64,000 nt of DNA, taken from the NCBI GenBank assembly GCA_023474345.1, contig JAMCXS010000022.1:62001-126000 (forward strand), given 5' to 3'. The stretch comes from Acidobacteriota bacterium (GTDB lineage: Bacteria; Acidobacteriota; Terriglobia; UBA7540). A program made the position numbers and the translations under genes. Of this stretch, positions 9,673 to 18,600 are shown one piece after another. The notes beneath the pieces were generated by a model. That model had not been told where the DNA came from, ran no database searches, and worked only from the letters and a program-made list of their open reading frames with translations. Every line of letters begins with the position of its first letter. Position 1 is the stretch's first letter.

Positions 9673-10407
9673 CTATCCCTCGTCTCCTTCGGCAAACAAG
9701 CGATAGCCGGCATTCGGCGGAAACATTTCCGCCATCAAGATCATACGCTTGCGCAAAGCAGGAACGGGCAAATGTTCCGGCCCAACTCGAATCTGGACGT
9801 CATGCCACAGGCCATGCATATATTCAGCGCAAGTGCTCGTAAATGAGATGTCCCGGTACTTGCTGAAGGCTGCGCCAGCGCGTGACCGGCGGCCGCGAAG
9901 TGGCTGTTTCGCTTCATAGGCGTCTTGATCAATTTCGCCGCCGACGCCTCCGTCGAACTCTTCATTGAGAAGATTCGTATACCGTTCCAGCTCGCTCGGT
10001 GTGAGCCGCGAACGGAGCAGTTCGGCGACGCTTGCCAGAAGCTCAAATCCTGTGTCATGAGCATCGAAGTCCCGGCAAGCAACTACCAAATCAATCCTAG
10101 TCTGGTTTTCAAGCCATACCGCAGAGTGTTTTTCCCCACCTGGGTCGGAAAAGGCAACCACGTCGCCTGTCGGGAAGCACCCGATAAAAGGAACGAGCAA
10201 GACCCTCAACATGCCAAGCCGGTGGGCGATTGATTCCGGCACGGCCTCGACCGGCTCCCGAGCCATAGTGCGCTCTTCGGCAGGAGTAAGGCGGACCGCC
10301 GAATGCATTTCCCATCCATGCGCGAGGTGAGAAAGAGGTACGAAGGCCCGGCGAATGTACTCCTTGACCGGAATGTTTTCGCGGAGGGAAGCTTGTGAAG
10401 CGTTCAA
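9673..10407 (-). CDS. Hypothetical protein
   Basis: 244 residues, soluble, no signal peptide or membrane span. A TAG stop three codons upstream of the TTG at 10407 makes this the first usable start, with GAGGTAG as a plausible ribosome-binding site. Visible features are a helical N-terminal half, an acidic NEEFDGGVGGEIDQDAYEAKQ patch, and two Trp/His-rich segments (HLAHGWEMH near residue 28, HGLWHDVQ near residue 200). I do not recognise the family. It converges with the preceding gene and lies downstream of mtaB on the same strand, separated by about 250 non-coding bases. Confidence 0.5.
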   Translation of the reverse strand: MNASQASLRENIPVKEYIRRAFVPLSHLAHGWEMHSAVRLTPAEERTMAREPVEAVPESIAHRLGMLRVLLVPFIGCFPTGDVVAFSDPGGEKHSAVWLENQTRIDLVVACRDFDAHDTGFELLASVAELLRSRLTPSELERYTNLLNEEFDGGVGGEIDQDAYEAKQPLRGRRSRAGAAFSKYRDISFTSTCAEYMHGLWHDVQIRVGPEHLPVPALRKRMILMAEMFPPNAGYRLFAEGDEG

Positions 10408-10659
10408 GGCAAGCTACCTCGGGTCCAGGTTAAGATGCCACCCTATTTTCACGGATAACATCCTTGCGTGTCCAGCACTCCGTATGAAATCGCACGTCAC
10501 ACAGAGATCGGCCTGAATTGCGTTTCCAATGAGAAAAATCAGCACTGCGATGTCGGTCCTGTAAAGGAAACCATAGAATGGTTCCTGTGCGTGCTGCGTG
10601 GCCGCCCAACAGATCACAATCACGCGGCTGATAAATGTGCCGCAACATGCCCAAATCGG

Positions 10660-12033
10660 TCACACATCCGGATACCCGACAAGCTGGTCGCCGTAAACGC
10701 GTCCCACGCGCACGTTAAGGAGGGTATTCGCTGGTGTTGCCGCGCCGGGCAGATAAACCTTCAAGTAATTGGAGGATAAGGCAGAGCGCATTCCCTGCTC
10801 AGCCTGATGAAGCGTCAGCACGCTCAGCGTTTGACCAACCTGAGCCTCGAGAAATTTTTGGCGTTTGGCGGTGATCAGAGATCGGATCTCGCAACTTCGC
10901 TCGCGAATCCGGCGGCCGTCCACCAGGTTCGGCTGGTTCGCCGCCGGAGTTCCCGGCCGCGCCGAATAAGGGAAAATATGCAGATAGCTATAAGGCAAAG
11001 ATTCAATAAACCGCAGGCTTTCATTGTGGTCTGTCTCCGTTTCGCCAGGAAACCCTACCATCACATCTGCGCCGATACCACAATTGGGGATCCGCTCGCG
11101 AATCGTCAGAATGCGCTCGGCGTATTGGGTTGTCCAGTAACGCCGGTTCATAAGCCGAAGGATTCTGTTACTGCCGCTTTGGATCGGAACGTGAAAGTGT
11201 TGCGCCAGGCGCGATTCTTGTGCCACGAGCTGGATGAATTCACGGCTGACATCCATAGGTTCAATCGAGCTGATGCGCAGCCGCGGAACTTTTGTTTCAG
11301 CAAGGATTCGCTCCACCAATCCGAGGAAGTTTAGTCGACGGTCCAGATCTCGGCCGTAGCTTCCGACGTTGATACCAGAGAGCACAATTTCCTGGTACCC
11401 ATCCTGCTCGAGCGCCCGGACTTGGTCGATCACCTTTTCAGGCTCCATGCTTCGACTTTCGCCCCGCACGCGCGGAATGACGCAAAAAGAGCATCGCGCG
11501 TTGCAGCCGTCCTGAACTTTAAGCGTGGGCCGCGTGTGATCGTCGGCAAAGACGGGAGCAAAATGGAAAGCGTCCCCTATTTCACCCACCAGTACTGTTG
11601 CTGACGTTTTGGGCGAGCTGGATGCAGAAAGCATCGCCTCATTGCTCGTCGGACGTTTTGCCTGAGCACGCAGCTCCTTTGCGGAGTCGGACCGCTTGAA
11701 CTCGCTCAGTAAAATTTGCGCCACCGTGTGTTTATGAGAGTTTCCTACCACCCATGCCACGCCGGGCAGCTTGGCAATTTCCTCGAAGGCTCGCTGAGCA
11801 TAGCAACCGGTTACCAGAATCCGGCAATTGGGATTGTGGCGGTGAAGTCGGCGAATCATCTGACGGGCTTCAGCGTCGGCAGCCGCCGTCACGGTACAGG
11901 TGTTCACGACGGCAACCTGGCTGTCTTCCGGACTGGCCTCCTTGAGTCCTCCCAGGATGAGTTGTTTCTTGATTGCGGCGCCGTCCGCCTGGCTTGCCCG
12001 GCACCCGAAATTGATAAGGTGGAATGTACTCAT
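10660..12033 (-). CDS. mtaB: tRNA t6A37 methylthiotransferase MtaB
   Basis: About 457 residues in the methylthiotransferase family that adds a 2-methylthio group to t6A37 of ANN-decoding tRNAs. The N-terminal UPF0004 domain carries three cluster cysteines (NFGCRASQ, NTCTVT, VTGCYAQR). The radical SAM core has CNARCSFC, followed by SGINVGSYG and a C-terminal TRAM-like segment. NFGCR-SQ with NTCTVT is typical of the MtaB/YqeV branch, not MiaB or RimO. ATG 12033 is preferred over TTG 12036. tsaC, which makes the t6A precursor intermediate, is nearby at 13148 on the other strand. Confidence 0.92.
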   Translation of the reverse strand: MSTFHLINFGCRASQADGAAIKKQLILGGLKEASPEDSQVAVVNTCTVTAAADAEARQMIRRLHRHNPNCRILVTGCYAQRAFEEIAKLPGVAWVVGNSHKHTVAQILLSEFKRSDSAKELRAQAKRPTSNEAMLSASSSPKTSATVLVGEIGDAFHFAPVFADDHTRPTLKVQDGCNARCSFCVIPRVRGESRSMEPEKVIDQVRALEQDGYQEIVLSGINVGSYGRDLDRRLNFLGLVERILAETKVPRLRISSIEPMDVSREFIQLVAQESRLAQHFHVPIQSGSNRILRLMNRRYWTTQYAERILTIRERIPNCGIGADVMVGFPGETETDHNESLRFIESLPYSYLHIFPYSARPGTPAANQPNLVDGRRIRERSCEIRSLITAKRQKFLEAQVGQTLSVLTLHQAEQGMRSALSSNYLKVYLPGAATPANTLLNVRVGRVYGDQLVGYPDV

Positions 12034-12213
12034 CAAGACTTCATGTTAGCTGAAGTTGATGCTGTTGCGCCACGGGTGGGCTTTTGCGGCTGAAGACGGG
12101 GAAAATAGTCCTCCAACCGGCGTTTCCGCAGCATCGTTGTGAGGAGCCGTGGGTTCAGAAGATCAGGCGGCTGCTGCCTTGAAGCGGCTAAACGCGGATC
12201 AACTCCGGGCTCA

Positions 12214-12231
12214 GCGCCACTTCGGTGGCGC
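12214..12231 (-). terminator. UUCG-loop hairpin downstream of the zinc-ribbon gene
   Basis: A perfect 7-bp stem GCGCCAC/GTGGCGC closes a four-base loop (TTCG on plus, CGAA on minus). It lies 55 bases downstream of the zinc-ribbon stop and 180 bases upstream of mtaB, so it may separate the two transcripts. No T-run follows on either strand, so a classical intrinsic terminator is not supported. Confidence 0.35.
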
Positions 12232-12285
12232 CGAACTCAGAAATTTAGTCTCCCTTCGGGCAAAAATAGGGAGGGAACGTTGAAG

Positions 12286-12597
12286 CTAAACTAAGCCGGT
12301 AGCCGGTGAACCCGCGGTTCGCCGCTGCTCAAAGCATTCCCGGCAATAAACGGGGCGACCTTGTGTCGGCTTGAAGGGTACGGTGGTTTCCTTCCCACAT
12401 TGCGAGCAAACTGTGGTAGTTTCCACGCGCCGATACCCCTGACCGCTGAGTAATTGGCTTCGCTTTGCCTTACAAGTCTTGCACCGCTTGGGCTCGTTCT
12501 TAAACCCCTTGTCTGCGAAGAAAAGTTGTTCTCCCGCTGTGAAAACAAACTCTGCTCCGCAGTCGATGCACTTGAGGACCCGATCCCTGTATTCCAT
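12286..12597 (-). CDS. Small zinc-ribbon protein
   Basis: 103 residues from ATG 12597, preceded by a G-rich ribosome-binding stretch (AGGGGG). Two zinc-binding modules are visible: CIDCGAEF paired with CKTCKAKR, and CSQCGKET paired with CRECFEQ. The architecture matches small bacterial double zinc-ribbon proteins often found near cold-shock or ribosomal genes, with suspected nucleic-acid-binding roles. It lies 63 bases downstream of rpsU on the same strand and is probably co-transcribed with it, which hints at translation or RNA handling. No biochemical function can be assigned. Confidence 0.8.
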   Translation of the reverse strand: MEYRDRVLKCIDCGAEFVFTAGEQLFFADKGFKNEPKRCKTCKAKRSQLLSGQGYRRVETTTVCSQCGKETTVPFKPTQGRPVYCRECFEQRRTAGSPATGLV

Positions 12598-12660
12598 GGT
12601 TAGCCCCCTAACCGACCAAGGCCCCGCCTCGTGGCAAATAACCACCGTGCGCCAAAAGGA

Positions 12661-12858
12661 TCAGTCTTGGTCGTGCCTAGCCTTTTTGCGGGCTCGTTTC
12701 CGCGCCAAGGCTGCCTTGACCCTCTTTCGCTCTCCTGGTTTGAGATAAAAAGAATGCTTCTTTATTTCCTTGATGATGTCCTCTTGTTGCACCTTACGCT
12801 TAAAGCGGCGGAGGGCACTTTCTAGAGACTCGCCCTCTTGCAGTCGAATTTCGGCCAA
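12661..12858 (-). CDS. rpsU: Small ribosomal subunit protein bS21
   Basis: 65 residues. The body contains the family signatures EGESLESALRRFKRK and a lysine/arginine-rich tail (KRARKKARHDQ). The family normally begins Met-Ala-Glu-Ile-Arg, and here the codon before AEIRLQ is TTG (12856-12858), so a TTG start is inferred. The longer in-frame extension to 12996 has no S21 homology and is interpreted as 5' leader. bS21 binds the 30S platform near the anti-Shine-Dalgarno region. It is first in a likely two-gene unit with the zinc-ribbon gene. Confidence 0.92.
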   Translation of the reverse strand: MAEIRLQEGESLESALRRFKRKVQQEDIIKEIKKHSFYLKPGERKRVKAALARKRARKKARHDQD

Positions 12859-12921
12859 ACGCTCAACACCCCCGTTTCCACAGGAAAATGTGTGACTACA
12901 CCTTTCCTCTTGATTAAACAG

Positions 12922-12951
12922 ATTCTCACCTATCCTGTTCCCGGAAGTCAA
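12922..12951 (-). promoter_or_regulatory. Candidate sigma70 promoter for rpsU
   Basis: On the minus strand TTGACT (12946-12951) is followed after 18 bases by GAGAAT (12922-12927), leaving a leader of about 60 bases before the TTG start of rpsU. The -10 match is weak. Confidence 0.3.
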
Positions 12952-13080
12952 GCCTAATTTTGGAAATAAAGAAAACTTCTCGATTCTCAAACGCATTCTT
13001 AAACCATGTCTTAGACCTCACATTTGAACCGCACCGCACCGCCCGACGTAGCGGCGATGGCGCTGACGCAAGCAGTCTTC

Positions 13081-13109
13081 TTGACCCACTAAGTGGGGTA
13101 TGTTACGGT
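13081..13109 (+). promoter_or_regulatory. Candidate tsaC promoter with palindromic spacer
   Basis: TTGACC (13081-13086) and TACGGT (13104-13109) are 17 bases apart. Overlapping the -35 end and spacer is a perfect 13-base palindrome CCCACT-A-AGTGGG (13085-13097), placed like an operator. A start near 13116 would put the ATG at 13100 outside the transcript, supporting the downstream ATG at 13148 for tsaC. Confidence 0.3.
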
Positions 13110-13147
13110 CATGGTCATTCGTGAATGCATCTACCGGTGATGGACGC

Positions 13148-13777
13148 ATGGCAGAGATTTTGAAAGTCAGCAGTTCGCAGATGGAATATGTGCTGGAATA
13201 CTCCACCCGGATGATTTTATCGGGGAAGGTTATTGCTTTCCCGACCGACACTTTTTACGGTCTTGGCGCCGACCCCTTTAATCTCGCCGCCGTCACTGAG
13301 ATCTTCCGCATCAAGCAAAGATCTTCCGACCGCCCCATTCCTCTGCTGGTAGCGTCTCTAGATCAAGCGTCGGACCTGGTTGCCGATCCGCCGCAGCTTT
13401 TCTTTACCCTGGCGAAAAAGTTTTGGCCGGGTCCGCTGACGTTGGTTGTCCCTGCTTCTCGCCTGATTCCTTTAAAGATCACGGCCAATACCGGATGGGT
13501 TGGCCTTCGCTGGCCACGCTCTCCGCTGGCGGAAGCTTTGATTACCGCCCTGGGTCGGCCCTTGACCGGAACCAGTGCCAACTTGTCCGAACGCCCGGCG
13601 TGCGCGACGGCCGGCGAGGTCGAGGAACAGATTGGCGCCTGCTTGCCGCTTATTCTTGACGGCGGCAGCACAGCGGGTCAACGCCCTTCAACAGTATTAG
13701 AGCTCCGGGGTGACCGCGCGCGCATTCTGCGACCCGGCGGCATTACGGAGTCTGAACTGGAAGATTACCTGGCCTGA
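13148..13777 (+). CDS. tsaC: L-threonylcarbamoyladenylate synthase (YrdC/Sua5 domain)
   Basis: About 209 residues forming a single YrdC-like domain. It makes threonylcarbamoyl-AMP from threonine, bicarbonate and ATP for tRNA t6A37. Diagnostic segments are IAFPTDTFYGLGAD, the IKQRSSDRPIP lysine/arginine motif, KFWPGPLT, and the late TGTSANLSE. There is no Sua5 C-terminal extension, so it is TsaC-length. ATG 13148 (MAEIL) is preferred over ATG 13100 because the predicted promoter lies between them. The DUF218 gene starts 9 bases after its stop. MtaB, which modifies t6A further, is encoded nearby. Confidence 0.92.
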   Translation: MAEILKVSSSQMEYVLEYSTRMILSGKVIAFPTDTFYGLGADPFNLAAVTEIFRIKQRSSDRPIPLLVASLDQASDLVADPPQLFFTLAKKFWPGPLTLVVPASRLIPLKITANTGWVGLRWPRSPLAEALITALGRPLTGTSANLSERPACATAGEVEEQIGACLPLILDGGSTAGQRPSTVLELRGDRARILRPGGITESELEDYLA

Positions 13778-13785
13778 GCTTCCCC

Positions 13786-14385
13786 GTGCGTTTACGTTAT
13801 TGGATAATTCTCAGTCTGGTTGCCGCAACCGCCGCATTGATTTTGTGCGAAGTGTCAATTTACAAGGCCATCCGGCGTCAGGCAGCCCATGATGAGGCGC
13901 AACCTGCGGGGGCCATTGTGGTTTTTGGAGCGGCCGAATATAATGGCCGCCCTTCACCCGTTTACAAAGCGCGGTTGGACCACGCCTTCGATTTGGAAGA
14001 GCAGCACTTCGCCCCGCTGGTCATCACCACGGGAGGGAGCGGCGGAGATCCGCACTATACGGAAGGCGGCGTGGGGGCTGATTATTTAATTCAACAAGGT
14101 GTTGCGGCCCGCAAGATTCTGACGGAAACTCACGCCGACACTACTTATCAAAGCGTCAGCGCGGTAGTCCGCATGCTGAGAAAACGCGGAATAAGAACGT
14201 GTATTGCAGTGAGTGACGGGTTTCACCTTTATCGGATCAAATTGATGTTTTCATCCTTCGGCATAAATGCCTTCGGTTCTCCAGCCCCCGCCAGTCCCAT
14301 TGAAGCGGATCCCTTCGCGCGCAATCTGTTTTCGGTGCGGGAAATGCTGATTATCACCTTGTGGCATCTCGGTTTGCACGTGTAA
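13786..14385 (+). CDS. DUF218 (YdcF/SanA/ElyC-like) membrane-anchored protein
   Basis: 199 residues with a GTG start directly after tsaC. One N-terminal membrane anchor (YWIILSLVAATAALILC) is followed by a DUF218 domain: IVVFGAAEYNG, PLVITTGGSGGD, TYQSVSAVVRML and CIAVSDGFHLYR. The family includes E. coli SanA, ElyC and YdcF, which affect envelope integrity and vancomycin tolerance, with a nucleotide-binding-like fold. The catalytic activity is unsettled. Tight spacing implies co-transcription with tsaC, but no functional link is obvious. Confidence 0.82.
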   Translation: MRLRYWIILSLVAATAALILCEVSIYKAIRRQAAHDEAQPAGAIVVFGAAEYNGRPSPVYKARLDHAFDLEEQHFAPLVITTGGSGGDPHYTEGGVGADYLIQQGVAARKILTETHADTTYQSVSAVVRMLRKRGIRTCIAVSDGFHLYRIKLMFSSFGINAFGSPAPASPIEADPFARNLFSVREMLIITLWHLGLHV

Positions 14386-14616
14386 CAGTCATGTCAGAAA
14401 CGTTTTGGCGCTTCATCGTCAGCCCCTTTGCTTTGCTACGTGCTTCTTTGCTTGGCATACCGCGCGAAACGAACGGTCTCACAATTTCCGCTCGGCGTAA
14501 GCTCCGTGAAAAATCCCTCCATTGAAGATCAAGCAAATGCCGAGATCCTTCGTTGCCTTCGGCTCCGCAGGATGATACGCGCGCCGGCTTTTTCGACAAA
14601 CCGTCAGCAGCCGGCT

Positions 14617-15795
14617 TCACCGTGGATGAATGCTTCCCAGCACCGCTGCTCGGCGCGCGCCGGTTACGGCGGGAAGATTTCCGGGCAAACCTTGCAGGGT
14701 TCGGTCGGCGAGGATGGCGAAGGCTATGGCTTCCTTGGCATCGACGGGAATACCGAATGCGTCGGAAAGGTCTACGTCGAGTTCTGGCATTAGTTCGCTG
14801 ATTTTCTTGAGCAGCAAACGGTTATGAGCGCCCCCGCCCGAAACAATCAAACGTCCGATACTTGCCCTTGGCCAGACGAAATTCCGCAGCGCTTCGGCGA
14901 CGGTCCTCGCGGTGAGTTCGTTCGCGGTCCGGAGCAGATCTTGGGCGCTCTCACGCTTCCGCCCGGAAAAGAAGTAGCGCTTAATAAATTCGTCTCCAAA
15001 CTGTTCGCGGCCGGCACTCTTGGGAGGCGCTTCGCGAAAAAAGGGAAAGCGCAAGGCGTCGCTTAAGCGTTCCTCAAGAACCTTGCCCTGCGCGGCCAGG
15101 CGACCGCCGGAATCATAATCCTTGCGACCGTGCGTGAAACGACGCGCCAAGGCGTCCATGACCATGTTTCCAGGGCCTGTATCGAAGCCAAGAACCTCTT
15201 CTGGCCCGGCTCCGGCCGGGATGACGGTGACATTGGCAATTCCGCCAAGATTGAGTGTGACGGTCCCTTTGCTTCGATCTTTGAACAGAAGGTAATCGAC
15301 CAAAGGCACCAGCGGCGCTCCCTGGCCGCCCGATGCAATGTCCCGGGTCCGAAAATTTGCCACCACCGGCGCGCGAATTCTTTCAGCAATCACCGCGGGT
15401 TCAGCAATCTGCAAAGTCGAGCTGATTTTCCGGCCTGCTTCCAGCGTAGCGAATCCCTGGTGGAAAACCGTCTGGCCATGCGAGCCGATAACGCTGAGGC
15501 GATGAGGAGAAATTCTCGCCTTGCGGCAGACGCGGAGCGCCGCCTCCGCAAAAAGTTCTCCGAGCAGAAAATTGAGCTGGCTGATTTCGCGGGCCGGAAT
15601 TGCTTCGCCCGACGCCACATGGAGAATCCGTTTCCGCACGCCAAGCGAGTAACGAACCGAAGTAAAAGCCACCAGCCGAACCCGCGGCTTATCGCTCGAT
15701 CCCGCCAGCCGCACGAGAGCCGCGTCCACGGCGTCGAGAGAGGTGCCGGACATCAAACCGACGGCCAAGCGAGAACGCGCAAATTCCTCTGCCAA
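14617..15795 (-). CDS. anmK: Anhydro-N-acetylmuramic acid kinase
   Basis: It converts 1,6-anhydro-MurNAc plus ATP to MurNAc-6-phosphate during peptidoglycan recycling. The ASKHA-fold family signature GLMSGTSLDAVDAAL lies near the N-terminus. Further markers are IGSHGQTVFHQG, LNLGGIANVT, GFDTGPGNMVMDAL and IVSGGGAHN. TTG 15795 is chosen because GGAGG lies 6 bases upstream and the resulting 392 residues fit the family; the GTG at 15888 would add 31 atypical residues. It is downstream of mutS on the same strand, so co-transcription is plausible. Confidence 0.9.
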   Translation of the reverse strand: MAEEFARSRLAVGLMSGTSLDAVDAALVRLAGSSDKPRVRLVAFTSVRYSLGVRKRILHVASGEAIPAREISQLNFLLGELFAEAALRVCRKARISPHRLSVIGSHGQTVFHQGFATLEAGRKISSTLQIAEPAVIAERIRAPVVANFRTRDIASGGQGAPLVPLVDYLLFKDRSKGTVTLNLGGIANVTVIPAGAGPEEVLGFDTGPGNMVMDALARRFTHGRKDYDSGGRLAAQGKVLEERLSDALRFPFFREAPPKSAGREQFGDEFIKRYFFSGRKRESAQDLLRTANELTARTVAEALRNFVWPRASIGRLIVSGGGAHNRLLLKKISELMPELDVDLSDAFGIPVDAKEAIAFAILADRTLQGLPGNLPAVTGARRAAVLGSIHPR

Positions 15796-15909
15796 TCCCA
15801 GCCTCCAGGTTGCCGAAGGATTCAGCGCGACGGAAAGCCTCAAACCATACGGCACGATTGCTTGCACCGGACTACGACGAGTTGTCACGTCCCGATGCGG
15901 AATCGAGAC

Positions 15910-18519
15910 TCATGACTGAACTTGTTTCTTCAGCTCGGCTAATAGATTTAAGGCTTCGAGCGGCTTCAAATTATCGAGGTCCACCTTTTCGATGGCCTGA
16001 ACCACCTCAGCATTTAGAGGCGTGAAGATGGTTAACTGTAAATCTCTCGGTACCTGCTTTTTCTCGGCCAGACCCCCGCTCACGGTATGCTCGCTCTGCT
16101 CATGGCGTCTTAAAACTTCGCGGGCACGGTCGACGACCGTTGCCGGAAGCCCGGCCAGGCGCGCGACTTCAATTCCATAGCTTTTGTCCGCGCTGCCCGG
16201 TTCAACCTTCCGCAGAAAGATGATGTTCGAGCCCGATTCCTTGACGGAAACGTGATAGTTGCGAACGCCGGGGATGAGTTCCTCCAACTCCGTCAGTTCG
16301 TGATAGTGGGTGGCAAAAAGCGTCCGGGCCCGGGTGTGCATCAGCAGATGCTCCACGACGGCCCAGGCGATTGCCAATCCGTCAAAAGTTGCTGTCCCGC
16401 GCCCGATTTCATCGAGCAGGACAAGGCTGCGCGGCGTCGCCGTGTTCAAAATGGTCGCCGTTTCCGTCATCTCCACCATGAACGTGGAGCGCCCCCGCGC
16501 CAGGTTGTCGGAGGCTCCAATGCGGGTAAAAATGCGGTCGAAAATAGGCAGCTTGGCGCTATCCGCGGGCACAAAACTGCCCATTTGCGCCATCAAGGCA
16601 ACGAGCGCCGTCTGCCGCAAGTAGGTAGACTTGCCTCCCATGTTGGGTCCGGTGACGATCAGCAGGATGTCGGAGGTTGGATTCAGGTAAAGATCGTTCG
16701 GGATGAAATGGCCGCCTTCCTCCCGTGGCGCAAGATGTTCAATCACGGGATGGCGCCCCTGGAAGATGACAAGCTCGCCGTTGTCGGAAAATTCCGGACG
16801 GTGGTAATTCCGCTCCGCTGCAAGGTGCGCAAAGCAAGCCAGGACGTCAAGCTCGGCCAGGCTGTTGGCGGTCTGCCGGATGCGCCGCGCCTCCGTTCCC
16901 ACGCTGCGGCGGATCTCCGTAAACAACTGGCGCTCGAGGCTCTGGCTTCGTTCTTCGGCGTCCAGAATTTTAGCCTCAAGCTCCTTCAGTTCCGGCGTCA
17001 TAAACCGCTCGGCGTTCACTAGAGTCTGCTTACGATCGTAGTCGGAGGGCACAAGATGCAAATTGGGCTTGGTGACTTCGATGTAGTAACCAAAAACATT
17101 GTTGAATCGCACCTTGAGCGACGCGATGCCGGTGCGCTCGCGCTCCCGCGTTTCAATACCCGCAATCAGTTGCTTGCTGTTCAGGCTGATTTCCCGCAAA
17201 GAATCGAGTTCAGCGTGATAGCCCGGCCGGATCAGGTTACCCTCGGTCAACAGTACTGGCGGGTCGGGGTGAATCGACCGCTCCAGACGGCCGTGAACGT
17301 CCTGAAGTTCGTCCAGACGGCCGTGAAGCTCCCGGAGCCTTGAAGCGTGAAAACTGCCGAGATAAGTGTGGACGAGCGGCAACTGCTCGAGTGAGGCTTT
17401 AAGCGCCAGCAGGTCACGGGCGTTGGCCGTTTCAAGAATCACCCTGCTGAGGATGCGCTCCAGATCCTGGATGCTGTTCAAGACGCGGCGCACTTCTTCG
17501 CGCGCGATCGTGTTTTTCGCAAGTTCCTCAACGGCATCCAGACGCCCCTCGATTTCGCTGCGCTCGGTGGAAGGACGCAAAAGCCAGGTTTTCAGCTTCC
17601 GGGCTCCCAGCGTCGTCACGCATTGATCCAGCACCGCCAACAAAGTGGCGTCTCGCGGGCCGCCCGCCAGGGGCTCGATCAATTCCAAATTCCGCAGGGT
17701 TGCAGAGTCCAGAACCAGGGAATCGTTTTCCTGATAGAAACGAATCCCGTTGAAATGGGATAAGCCGCCTCTCTGAGTCTCCCGAACGTAATGAAAAATG
17801 GCGCCTGCCGCGCCGGTAGCATAAGCACGTCCGTCGAGTCCATATCCGGCCAGCGAGACCACGCCGAAATGTTCTTTAAGGAGCCTTTCGCCATATTCTC
17901 CGCCGAAGACCCATTCTTCCAGGTGAGTCTCTGTGATCCGGGTCTGAGCGTCTGGGGACAATTGCAGAGAGCGCGTGGAGGACGGAACCAGCAGCTCGCT
18001 GGGGCGCATTCGCTCCAGTTCCTCAAAGAGCCGCTCGCGCCTGTTTTCTCCCGCCATTTCCGTGACGCGAAAGTCTCCGGTTGAAAGGTCTGCAAAGGCC
18101 AGCCCGATGGTTCCATCCGCTTCGACCACCGCCCCCAGGTAGTTGTGGTCCCTGGGCTCAAGAATCTGGGCGTCTGTCGCGGTGCCCGGCGTGACCACGC
18201 GCGTGACTTCCCGCTTTACAAGTTTTTTGGCCTGGCGTGGGTCTTCGACCTGATCGCAAATGGCCACCCGGTATCCCCGGCGGATCAGCTTGGAGATGTA
18301 TCCTTCGGCGGCATGATAGGGAACGCCACACATGGGCACCGCTACGCCCTTTTCTTTGTTGCGGGAAGTCAGCGTGATCTGCAGCTCCTTGGAGGCCACC
18401 AGGGCATCTTCGAAGAAGAGTTCGTAAAAATCGCCCAGACGGAACAATAGCAACGCGTTCGGGTGCCGTTCTTTGATTGCGCTGTATTGGCGCATTAGGG
18501 GGGTTGAAAATTCACTCAT
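15910..18519 (-). CDS. mutS: DNA mismatch repair protein MutS
   Basis: 869 residues with the full MutS1 architecture. The mismatch-binding Phe-x-Glu lies in GDFYELF near residue 31. Connector, lever and clamp domains follow. The ATPase has Walker A TGPNMGGKST, a Walker B segment ending LLDEIGRGT, and the FATHYHEL signature. The C-terminus keeps the short helix-turn-helix and a tail. It recognises base mismatches and recruits MutL. hpt lies 81 bases upstream and anmK downstream on the same strand. Confidence 0.97.
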   Translation of the reverse strand: MSEFSTPLMRQYSAIKERHPNALLLFRLGDFYELFFEDALVASKELQITLTSRNKEKGVAVPMCGVPYHAAEGYISKLIRRGYRVAICDQVEDPRQAKKLVKREVTRVVTPGTATDAQILEPRDHNYLGAVVEADGTIGLAFADLSTGDFRVTEMAGENRRERLFEELERMRPSELLVPSSTRSLQLSPDAQTRITETHLEEWVFGGEYGERLLKEHFGVVSLAGYGLDGRAYATGAAGAIFHYVRETQRGGLSHFNGIRFYQENDSLVLDSATLRNLELIEPLAGGPRDATLLAVLDQCVTTLGARKLKTWLLRPSTERSEIEGRLDAVEELAKNTIAREEVRRVLNSIQDLERILSRVILETANARDLLALKASLEQLPLVHTYLGSFHASRLRELHGRLDELQDVHGRLERSIHPDPPVLLTEGNLIRPGYHAELDSLREISLNSKQLIAGIETRERERTGIASLKVRFNNVFGYYIEVTKPNLHLVPSDYDRKQTLVNAERFMTPELKELEAKILDAEERSQSLERQLFTEIRRSVGTEARRIRQTANSLAELDVLACFAHLAAERNYHRPEFSDNGELVIFQGRHPVIEHLAPREEGGHFIPNDLYLNPTSDILLIVTGPNMGGKSTYLRQTALVALMAQMGSFVPADSAKLPIFDRIFTRIGASDNLARGRSTFMVEMTETATILNTATPRSLVLLDEIGRGTATFDGLAIAWAVVEHLLMHTRARTLFATHYHELTELEELIPGVRNYHVSVKESGSNIIFLRKVEPGSADKSYGIEVARLAGLPATVVDRAREVLRRHEQSEHTVSGGLAEKKQVPRDLQLTIFTPLNAEVVQAIEKVDLDNLKPLEALNLLAELKKQVQS

Positions 18520-18600
18520 GCGTTTGATTGGCGGGAGATATTATATCGTGTCGAAGGCCCGAACGGGCAAAGGAGTTTTTTTCTTGCAAAGCAGGACGGG

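Noticed and set aside
18557-18568. GCCCG-AA-CGGGC hairpin followed by a T-run on the plus strand
   Set aside because: The T-run is 5 or more bases away from the stem and both flanking genes are transcribed from the minus strand, so it is not a terminator for them.
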